Assembly: GCA_045541975.1 (NCBI GenBank)
Contig: JAZQKB010000024.1
Span: 1 to 28,165, forward strand
Direction of reading: 5' to 3'
DNA: 28,165 bases
Source: SIG452 sp045541975
GTDB lineage: Bacteria > Bacillota > Clostridia > UMGS1840
The position numbers and the translations under genes are program-made. Below the pieces are notes generated by a model. It worked only from the letters and a program-made list of their open reading frames with translations, was not told the origin of the DNA and did not search any database. Below, piece after piece: positions 22,675 to 28,165 of the stretch. Each line of letters starts with the position of its first letter. The stretch's first letter is position 1.

Positions 22675-25401
22675 TTACGGTCTGCAACATTTTTTGTATT
22701 TTTTACCGCTTCCGCAAGGACAGGGATCATTCGGTCCCACCTTATTCTGAGAACGGACGGGAGCTTTTTTCAAACTGCCATCACTGGGCGTTTCATTGGG
22801 AACAGCCACTTGCTTACGTTCAATCGGCTGACGGAGTGCCACATTCAGCACGGTTTTTGCAGTCTGATCAGAAATTCCCTGAATCATTGCTTCAAACATA
22901 TCAAAGCCTTCGTATTTATATTCCACAACGGGATCTCTCTGTCCGTATGCACGAAGATTGATACCGTTTTTGAGCTGATCCATGTCGTCAATATGATCCA
23001 TCCAGTGACTGTCTACCGCACGAAGCAAAACAACCCGTTCAATTTCGCGCATCTGTTCGCCAAATTCCTCTTCTTTGGCTTCGTATTTGACCATTGCCAT
23101 ATCTTTGATTTGTGCTTTTAAGCTTTCTTTGGTCACTTCTTCCAGATCAATTTCGTCAGCACGGAAGGGATTTTCTTCGGTAGTGTAAATTTTATTGACA
23201 GCATCTGCCAATCCGGGCAGATTCCAGTCATCTGCATACTCACTGATACCACAGAACTGATCCACAGTAGCAGAAACGCTGTCTCCAATCATCTTGATAA
23301 TATTATCCCGGAGACTTTCGCCGTTTAACACCTTCTGGCGTTCTTTGTAAATAATTTCTCTTTGCTGATTCATCACATCGTCAAACTGCAAAACGTGTTT
23401 ACGGATACTGAAGTTTTTGCCTTCCACACGTTTTTGTGCACTTTCGATGGCTTTCGTGAGCATATTGTGTTCAATGGGTTCGTCTTCCGGTAAGCCTAAT
23501 GCTTCCACCACACTGCGAACCCGTTCAGAGCCAAACAAACGCATCAGTTCGTCTTCTAAAGACAGAAAAAACTTGGTGAAACCTGGGTCGCCCTGACGAC
23601 CGGCACGACCACGGAGCTGATTATCAATACGACGGGATTCATGCCGTTCGGTACCGATGATGCAAAGACCGCCGGCTTTTAGCACTTCTTCTTTTTCCTG
23701 CTTTAACTGTTCGTTATAATTCTTTAATGCCTGAGTATATTCCTGTCTTGCTTGTAAAATTTCTTCATCTTCTGTATGAGCAAAACCGGTTGCTTCTGCA
23801 ATAATGCGGTCTTCATATCCGGCTTTTACCAAATCAGCCTTTGCCAGATATTCTGCGTTACCGCCTAACATAATGTCGGTACCACGACCAGCCATGTTGG
23901 TTGCAATGGTAACAGCGTTTTTCTTACCTGCCTGCGCAATAATCTGCGCTTCTTTATCGTGATTCTTTGCGTTTAAAACTTCATGTTTCACGCCGCGGCG
24001 TTTTAACAAAGCCGATAAAATTTCAGATTTATCAATGGAAACAGTCCCCACCAAAATGGGTTGCCCGGTCTGATGACGGGTAATGATTTCATTGATGACT
24101 GCATTATATTTTCCAAGTTCGGTTTTATAAACTGCGTCCGGAGCATCCTCACGGAGCAAGGGTTTGTTGGTAGGAATTTCGATACAGTCCAGACTGTAGA
24201 TTTCCTGAAATTCTTCTTCCTCAGTTTTTGCAGTACCGGTCATACCGGACAGCTTTTCATATAAACGGAAATAGTTCTGGAAGGTGATGGTTGCCAGGGT
24301 TTTTGATTCTCGTTCTACCTTCACACCTTCTTTGGCTTCAATTGCCTGATGGAGGCCTTCAGAATAACGTCTGCCAAACATCAAACGGCCGGTAAATTCG
24401 TCAACAATGATGATTTCCCCGTCTTTTACCACATAATCACGGTCTAATTTCATAATACCGTTTGCACGCAGTGCCTGATTGATGTGATGAGATAACGTCA
24501 GGTTTTCAGGATCGGATAAGTTATCAATGCGGAAATGTTCTTCCGCTTTCTGAATCCCCTGGGCAGTCAGATTAGCAGTTTTGGATTTTTCGTCTACAAT
24601 ATAATCAGCATCGCCTTCGTCAGACAGCACCTTCGTGTCTTCCTCCACAACTACCTTTCGTTTTAAGCCTTTGACAAAACGGTCTGCCAACTGATAAATT
24701 TCGGTGGATTTATCGCCCTGGCCGGAAATAATCAGCGGAGTTCTCGCTTCGTCAATTAAAATACTGTCAACCTCGTCCACGATGGCAAAGTAATGACCTC
24801 TTTGCACCATCTGTTCTTTATAGATGACCATATTATCTCTCAAATAGTCAAAACCAAATTCGTTATTGGTACCGTAGGTAATATCGCAAGCATATGACTG
24901 ATGACGATTCTGAGGCTCCACATCGTGAATAACCAGTCCAACAGTTAATCCCAAGAACTGGTAAACCTTTCCCATCCATTCACTGTCACGCTTTGCAAGA
25001 TAATCGTTGACGGTAACAATATGAACACCACGTTTAGTTAATGCATTTAAATAGGCAGGCAATGTGGCAACCAGGGTTTTACCTTCCCCGGTCTTCATTT
25101 CGGAAATACGACCCTGATGAAGCACAATACCGCCGATAATCTGCACAGGATAATGCTTCAATCCAAGCACACGCCAGGATGCTTCACGAACAGTGGCAAA
25201 AGCTTCCGGTAGAATATCATCTAAGGTTTCTCCCTTTGCTAAACGGGAAATAAACTCAGGGGTTTTTGCCTTGAGTTCATCGTCAGTTAATTTTCCGTAA
25301 GCTTCTTCATAAGATAAAACCTTATCCACCAAAGGTTTAATCTTTTTAATCTCACGGTCTGAATAAGACCCAATCATTTTCTCAATTAAAGCTTTAAACA
25401 T
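22675..25401 (-). CDS. secA: preprotein translocase ATPase SecA
   Basis: Motor that drives secretory proteins through SecYEG; cytoplasmic and peripheral to the membrane. The 908-aa protein begins MFKALIEKMIGSYSDREIKK. Walker A EMKTGEGKT is at about 101-109, the DEAD-box is VDEVDSILIDEARTPLIISG, and the second helicase domain has ATNMAGRGTDIMLGGNA and IGTERHESRRIDNQLRGRAGRQGDPG. The C-terminal zinc finger is intact (C894, C896, C905, C906 in PCPCGSGKKYKKCCRP), the SecB/lipid-binding tail. AGAGAG precedes the ATG. secA followed by prfB is a widely conserved order; the addition of prfA is less usual. Confidence 0.98.
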   Translation of the reverse strand: MFKALIEKMIGSYSDREIKKIKPLVDKVLSYEEAYGKLTDDELKAKTPEFISRLAKGETLDDILPEAFATVREASWRVLGLKHYPVQIIGGIVLHQGRISEMKTGEGKTLVATLPAYLNALTKRGVHIVTVNDYLAKRDSEWMGKVYQFLGLTVGLVIHDVEPQNRHQSYACDITYGTNNEFGFDYLRDNMVIYKEQMVQRGHYFAIVDEVDSILIDEARTPLIISGQGDKSTEIYQLADRFVKGLKRKVVVEEDTKVLSDEGDADYIVDEKSKTANLTAQGIQKAEEHFRIDNLSDPENLTLSHHINQALRANGIMKLDRDYVVKDGEIIIVDEFTGRLMFGRRYSEGLHQAIEAKEGVKVERESKTLATITFQNYFRLYEKLSGMTGTAKTEEEEFQEIYSLDCIEIPTNKPLLREDAPDAVYKTELGKYNAVINEIITRHQTGQPILVGTVSIDKSEILSALLKRRGVKHEVLNAKNHDKEAQIIAQAGKKNAVTIATNMAGRGTDIMLGGNAEYLAKADLVKAGYEDRIIAEATGFAHTEDEEILQARQEYTQALKNYNEQLKQEKEEVLKAGGLCIIGTERHESRRIDNQLRGRAGRQGDPGFTKFFLSLEDELMRLFGSERVRSVVEALGLPEDEPIEHNMLTKAIESAQKRVEGKNFSIRKHVLQFDDVMNQQREIIYKERQKVLNGESLRDNIIKMIGDSVSATVDQFCGISEYADDWNLPGLADAVNKIYTTEENPFRADEIDLEEVTKESLKAQIKDMAMVKYEAKEEEFGEQMREIERVVLLRAVDSHWMDHIDDMDQLKNGINLRAYGQRDPVVEYKYEGFDMFEAMIQGISDQTAKTVLNVALRQPIERKQVAVPNETPSDGSLKKAPVRSQNKVGPNDPCPCGSGKKYKKCCRP

Positions 25402-25459
25402 GTTACTCTCTACTTTCGTTTATTTTTTGGGGAATCAGTTTCAAAAATATAATCAATTC

Positions 25460-25488
25460 AGTATATCATATTTTTTCCGTTTTCGCAA
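25460..25488 (-). promoter_or_regulatory. sigma-A promoter of secA-prfB-prfA
   Basis: Minus strand TTGCGA (25483-25488), 17 nt and TATACT (25460-25465), about 59 nt before the secA start. No obvious terminator separates it from the upstream CARF gene, so some read-through is possible. Confidence 0.7.
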
Positions 25489-25532
25489 TAGAAATGCCCA
25501 AAATAATCTGTGTTTTTTTCGTGTTTTTTTGA

Positions 25533-26747
25533 TTACATACCAATCTTGAGAAGTCTTTCACGAAATTCTGCTTCTGTCATGCGGTTTACATGATAAATCA
25601 CTTCAATTCCCATATCACGGGCACGTTCTAAAAAGCTGATTCTTTTACTGGGAACACTGCTCAGTTCCGCCGTGATCAGAACCTTTTTGGCAAATTTTCC
25701 ACCGTAATGCTCTGCCACGGTGTGAAGCTCATACAAGGCTTCCTTTAACACTTCGCCATGTTTACAGGAAATAAAGACCGGAATTGCTTGCTTGGTAAGA
25801 ATCAGATCCACTTCATTCTTGGTCCCACTGTGATATCGGGGTTCAACCACGCCGTCCCAATCCACCAAAACACCCATTCTCTGATCGGAAAATGCTGCTT
25901 TGGTTTCTTTACAAAGTTCGTAAATCACTAAATAGGAGTACAGCTCCAAAATATTGCCAGATTTTGACATCAAATAGTGTATCTGCTCATTTTTATACTG
26001 AAACCGAAGGATTTTACCGTCGTGATAATAATTTAAAATTAATCCCGCATCATAAAGCTGCTCTAAAAAATTGTAGGCTGTTATTTTCCGGAAGTTAGTC
26101 TCCGATACCAATGAAAGGTCAGCATAAATCTTCAAATCGGGACTGACAACTGCAATATTGAGAACTCCCTCCAAACCGATCACAAACTGATTCCAAAGCT
26201 TTGGCCGTTGTTTGCTGATTTGAAACAAACCGCGCACATCCTTACAAAAAGAGTGAGTCAACTGTTCTTTTGATAAATAGTTTTGCGGATTGATAATATC
26301 TCCGCCATTTAATACAACACTCTGACGCACCGTAATCGTTGCCAATGCCGGTTCTGCAAGATGTGCTGCATTTTTAATCCGCATCATTTTCCCCGATAAA
26401 ACATCAAAACGAATCACCGGAAATGTTTTAGAACACGAAAGTTCCCCCATGGCAAGAAGAAACAAATCATTCCCACCGGTAACATCAAAGCAGATATCTG
26501 TATATAACGTTGCAAGCCTTGTCATCTTCTCCAAAATATCCTGATAGGAACCGGACTGAACCAACAGATATTCCAAAGAAACTTTTTGCTTTCTCAGGCG
26601 AAAGAATCGTTTGAGAGCTTCTTGACGGGATGGTGTCATCGTATCAGAGTCCCCTAAAAAAATGATTTTCTCAGGCTGACAGCTGATCCCTGCAATCACA
26701 TTATTCAGTTGACAAGAATCAAAAAATTCCACCAGTATTTTCATCAT
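25533..26747 (-). CDS. CARF-domain protein with DUF1887 (Card1-like) PD-(D/E)XK nuclease domain
   Basis: A 404-aa cytoplasmic protein. The N-terminal Rossmann-like half (about 1-140) resembles CARF domains, with MKILVEFFDSCQLNNVIAG and the ligand-site motif DVTGGNDLFLLAMGEL at 88-103. A winged-helix-like linker (about 155-260) follows. The C-terminal DUF1887 domain (about 265-390) has a PD-(D/E)XK-type pattern: G308-T-K-N-E312-V-D314, then FISCK with K329, and VLITAEL. The Glu expected two residues before the Lys is Ser327. Relatives such as Card1 and Can2 are nucleases activated by cyclic oligoadenylates made by type III CRISPR systems, but this window has no CRISPR array or cas gene. Start ATG 26747 or the adjacent ATG 26744 (GCGGGTG just upstream). 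The gene follows spo0A and has its own promoter with a Spo0A-box-like site. Function and ligand are unproven. Confidence 0.8.
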   Translation of the reverse strand: MMKILVEFFDSCQLNNVIAGISCQPEKIIFLGDSDTMTPSRQEALKRFFRLRKQKVSLEYLLVQSGSYQDILEKMTRLATLYTDICFDVTGGNDLFLLAMGELSCSKTFPVIRFDVLSGKMMRIKNAAHLAEPALATITVRQSVVLNGGDIINPQNYLSKEQLTHSFCKDVRGLFQISKQRPKLWNQFVIGLEGVLNIAVVSPDLKIYADLSLVSETNFRKITAYNFLEQLYDAGLILNYYHDGKILRFQYKNEQIHYLMSKSGNILELYSYLVIYELCKETKAAFSDQRMGVLVDWDGVVEPRYHSGTKNEVDLILTKQAIPVFISCKHGEVLKEALYELHTVAEHYGGKFAKKVLITAELSSVPSKRISFLERARDMGIEVIYHVNRMTEAEFRERLLKIGM

Positions 26748-26771
26748 TTGGCACCCGCTTTTTCTAAAAAA

Positions 26772-26778
26772 TTCGACA
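26772..26778 (-). promoter_or_regulatory. perfect Spo0A-box heptamer at the CARF gene start site
   Basis: TGTCGAA on the minus strand, 5 nt downstream of the -10 element (26784-26789) and overlapping the expected transcription start. Spo0A boxes placed downstream of the -10 typically repress, as at Bacillus abrB. Confidence 0.5.
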
Positions 26779-26783
26779 TTTTT

Positions 26784-26812
26784 ATTATATATGATTTGGT
26801 GAAAAAGTGCAA
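26784..26812 (-). promoter_or_regulatory. sigma-A promoter of the CARF gene
   Basis: Minus strand TTGCAC (26807-26812), 17 nt and TATAAT (26784-26789), just downstream of the spo0A terminator and about 40 nt before the start codon. Confidence 0.75.
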
Positions 26813-26835
26813 TAGTTGTAATGGAATTGTCAAAC

Positions 26836-26879
26836 TAAAAAGGCAAAGAGACTGTCTGCAAAAAATGCAAAACAGTCTC
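26836..26879 (-). terminator. terminator of spo0A
   Basis: GAGACTGT (26848-26855) pairs with ACAGTCTC (26872-26879), with a second TGCA/TGCA pairing inside the loop. On the minus strand it runs into TTTGCCTTTT. It separates spo0A from the CARF gene. Confidence 0.85.
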
Positions 26880-26922
26880 CTTACCCGGGAAAAGAATTAT
26901 ATAGAATGGAACGGACAAATTA

Positions 26923-27714
26923 TTATGCCGATAACCGTAACAGAATGTTATCGGCAATCATTGCAAGAAATTCCGAGTTGGTAGGTTTCCCACGGGAAGA
27001 TAACACGGTACAGCCAAACAACTTGGCAATATTTTCCGCATCTCCTCTGCTCCAGGCAACCTCAATCGCATGGCGGATGGCTCTTTCCACACGGCTGGGT
27101 TTGGAATCAAACTCCTTTGCCGTCATAGGATAAAGCTCTTTGGTCACACTATGCAAAAGTTTTCTGTTTTCCAGAACTCTTAAAATTGCATACCGCAAAT
27201 ATTCGTATCCTTTAATATGAGCAGGCATGCCCAATTCGTGAAAAATATTTGTTACCATTTGCTCTAAAATAGGATTTTCCTTGGAGGTTGCAATATTAGA
27301 CAGTTTCACCGCCGGATCCAATGCTCCTCTGGTGTGTTTCTCCCCGTTTGACACTGTTTTAATCTGAGTGACTGCAACCGGAATATCAAAGGGTTTCATC
27401 ATAAAATAATCGGCACCTAAATCCATAATCAGTTTTTCAATGGCAGGAAGCTTGATATCCATCATATAAATCACAGTTGTGTCTTCTGTAAGCAGTTTTT
27501 CTTCCTTTAAATGTTCCAAAAGCCAGATGCCGTCACCGTTTGGCATTGCAATGTCGGTCAGAATAATCTGCGGTCTCACCTCACGGATTATTTCCAAGGC
27601 TTCCTTACCTTCGTGTGCTGTGTATATGTTTCCAAAATATGCGTCTTGCTTCAAATGTGTTGCAAGCTCATTCACCAAAGAAATGTTATCGTCTATCACA
27701 ATGATACTTTTCAT
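26923..27714 (-). CDS. spo0A: sporulation master response regulator Spo0A
   Basis: DNA-binding response regulator that commits the cell to sporulation when phosphorylated. The 263-aa protein has an N-terminal receiver (1-about 120): acidic pair D8-D9 in VIDDN, phospho-acceptor D54 in ILTDIAMPNGDG, and K107 in MMKPFD. The C-terminal effector domain (about 145-263) is unmistakable, with KELYPMTAKEFDSKPSRVER, RAIRHAIEVAWSRGD and GKPTNSEFLAMIAD. The usual Thr/Ser switch position of the receiver (LTAFGQ in Bacillus) aligns with Met85 here (YMMDIK), which is odd. AGGGAG precedes the ATG by about 8 nt. In Bacillus spoIVB lies just upstream of spo0A; here the upstream DNA is a terminator followed by an apparent insertion element. 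Confidence 0.97.
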   Translation of the reverse strand: MKSIIVIDDNISLVNELATHLKQDAYFGNIYTAHEGKEALEIIREVRPQIILTDIAMPNGDGIWLLEHLKEEKLLTEDTTVIYMMDIKLPAIEKLIMDLGADYFMMKPFDIPVAVTQIKTVSNGEKHTRGALDPAVKLSNIATSKENPILEQMVTNIFHELGMPAHIKGYEYLRYAILRVLENRKLLHSVTKELYPMTAKEFDSKPSRVERAIRHAIEVAWSRGDAENIAKLFGCTVLSSRGKPTNSEFLAMIADNILLRLSA

Positions 27715-27777
27715 AGTTATATCTCCCTATCGTTTTTCTGTTTGGTCGAAAAGGTCGCGATCCTTTTTTACCCATAC

Positions 27778-27786
27778 TTTGACAAG
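27778..27786 (-). promoter_or_regulatory. possible Spo0A box in the spo0A leader
   Basis: CTTGTCAAA on the minus strand matches eight of nine bases of the Spo0A-box consensus (TTTGTCRAA), about 45 nt downstream of the predicted start. It would fit autoregulation. The match is short and the DNA A/T-rich. Confidence 0.35.
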
Positions 27787-27835
27787 AATCATTTGAATAT
27801 GCATATATCATGTTCTTTTTTCATTTTCTGGATAT

Positions 27836-27864
27836 AATATATCACAATATTTTCAAAAAATCAA
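27836..27864 (-). promoter_or_regulatory. sigma-A-type promoter of spo0A
   Basis: Minus strand TTGATT (27859-27864), 17 nt and TATATT (27836-27841), giving a roughly 115-nt leader. No convincing sigma-H promoter was found. Confidence 0.65.
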
Positions 27865-27990
27865 GATATTTTTGGAAATATTTTCCAATTTTTACACGAC
27901 AATTTCCGACAATTGCAAGGATTCGATTATATACGACTTTTCTCGCTGTCGAGCAATATCAAACGATGTAAAACAATGAAAAAGAAAGAA

Positions 27991-28023
27991 AAAAACTGCC
28001 GGAGAAATTCTCCGACAGTTTTT
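27991..28023. terminator. terminator hairpin upstream of spo0A
   Basis: AAAAACTG-C-CGGAGAA pairs with TTCTCCG-A-CAGTTTTT. The one mismatch is a G-U wobble in minus-strand RNA, suggesting it ended a minus-strand gene lying to the right (spoIVB would be the usual neighbour), now followed by the insertion element. The rest of the gene-free stretch between 27865 and 27990 holds nothing else I recognise. Confidence 0.85.
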
Positions 28024-28084
28024 GATTGTTGTATAACGAAAACCACCAGCAATGCTGGTGGAATAAAAAAGCTTTAGCTATGCA

Positions 28085-28113
28085 TAGAAAAAAGAATCCT
28101 CCTTTGATATAAT
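28085..28113 (+). promoter_or_regulatory. possible promoter of the edge ORF within the inverted repeat
   Basis: TATAAT (28108-28113) with a weak TAGAAA at -35 (28085-28090, 17-nt spacing). Transcription from here would begin near 28120, after the left arm of the inverted repeat, leaving the SD free. Confidence 0.45.
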
Positions 28114-28154
28114 AAAGGCAGGTCTAGCCAACCGCCTAATCAATCAAAGGAGGA
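28097..28154 (+). repeat. SD-sequestering inverted repeat before the edge ORF
   Basis: A 12-bp perfect inverted repeat, TCCTCCTTTGAT (28097-28108) with ATCAAAGGAGGA (28143-28154), plus 2 bp beyond one mismatch. A smaller stem inside the 34-nt loop pairs AGGC-A-GGT with ACC-GCCT. The right arm contains the Shine-Dalgarno, so long transcripts would fold it away. Confidence 0.85.
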
Positions 28155-28165
28155 ATCAAGTGATG

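Larger units (their letters stand above)
28022..28165 (+). mobile_element. left end of an IS200/IS605-like element (partial)
   Basis: Left-end signature without visible transposase. A compact hairpin CCACCAGC-AAT-GCTGGTGG (28043-28061) is typical of the subterminal hairpins bound by Y1 transposase TnpA. About 100 nt later comes a strong SD (AAAGGAGG, 28146-28153) and ATG at 28163-28165, the last bases of the window. Between them a long inverted repeat hides that SD, as known for IS200 tnpA leaders. A TTGAT at 28022-28026, 16 nt before the hairpin, resembles the target of some family members, but the true boundary is unknown. The alternative is an ordinary structured leader of another gene. 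Confidence 0.55.

Noticed and set aside
22560..22961. Open frame on the plus strand across prfB/secA
   Set aside because: It lies antisense to the RF2 leader and the SecA C-terminus, both supported by strong motifs, and has no family resemblance.
25490..25532. Possible terminator between the CARF gene and secA
   Set aside because: T/A tracts but no stable GC-containing stem in either direction.
27750..27769. AAAAGG-TCGCGAT-CCTTTT palindrome in the spo0A leader, considered as terminator or operator
   Set aside because: Only 6 bp of stem, inside the leader of spo0A, with no supporting context; not enough to call.
28043..28061. CCACCAGC/GCTGGTGG hairpin as an ordinary minus-strand terminator
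   Set aside because: The following minus-strand T run is only four bases and a much better terminator lies 20 nt away; position relative to the SD-masking repeat fits an IS left end better.
25533..28165. CRISPR array or cas genes near the CARF protein
   Set aside because: Searched by eye on both strands for regularly spaced direct repeats and Cas-like proteins; none found in the window.

Overview
The window reads as chromosomal core sequence from a low-GC, spore-forming member of the Clostridia, probably a gut-type lineage that I cannot name to genus. The grounds are spo0A and spoIIR, a pyruvate phosphate dikinase very close to the Clostridium symbiosum enzyme, Gram-positive AGGAGG-type ribosome binding sites, several TTG/GTG starts and A/T-rich intergenic DNA. 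There are no rRNA or tRNA genes and no CRISPR array. The only mobile DNA is what looks like the left end of an IS200/IS605-type element at the right edge.

Layout. (1) 1-1947, minus: 5' two thirds of ppdK with its promoter. (2) 2140-9290, minus: a PucR/CdaR-type regulator, ftsE, ftsX, a small membrane protein, an M23 murein hydrolase with a coiled coil, an S41 peptidase and ispE, ending in a terminator. spoIIR follows and may have a forespore promoter laid over that terminator. (3) 9302-10030, minus: trmK with a perfect consensus promoter. (4) 10087-12482, plus: a polar amino-acid ABC importer (lipoprotein, permease, ATPase). (5) 12521-13198, plus: a HAD phosphatase. (6) 13263-16199, minus: an SLH surface protein and galE. 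(7) 16218-20430, plus: flavoprotein, diacylglycerol glucosyltransferase, rpiB, CPBP protease and mltG. (8) 20397-25488, minus: secA, prfB, prfA. (9) 25533-27864, minus: spo0A, then a CARF/DUF1887 nuclease-like gene. (10) 27991-28165: terminator and IS left end.

The genes group into envelope growth (FtsEX with its hydrolase, MltG, SecA, glycolipid and SLH proteins), sporulation (Spo0A, SpoIIR) and translation termination (RF1, RF2). Three observations deserve a second look. The RF2 programmed frameshift site carries UAA instead of UGA, and prfA lies one nucleotide downstream of prfB. An orphan CARF nuclease-like gene next to spo0A has a perfect Spo0A-box heptamer at its predicted transcription start. 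A candidate sigma-F promoter for spoIIR sits inside the ispE terminator.
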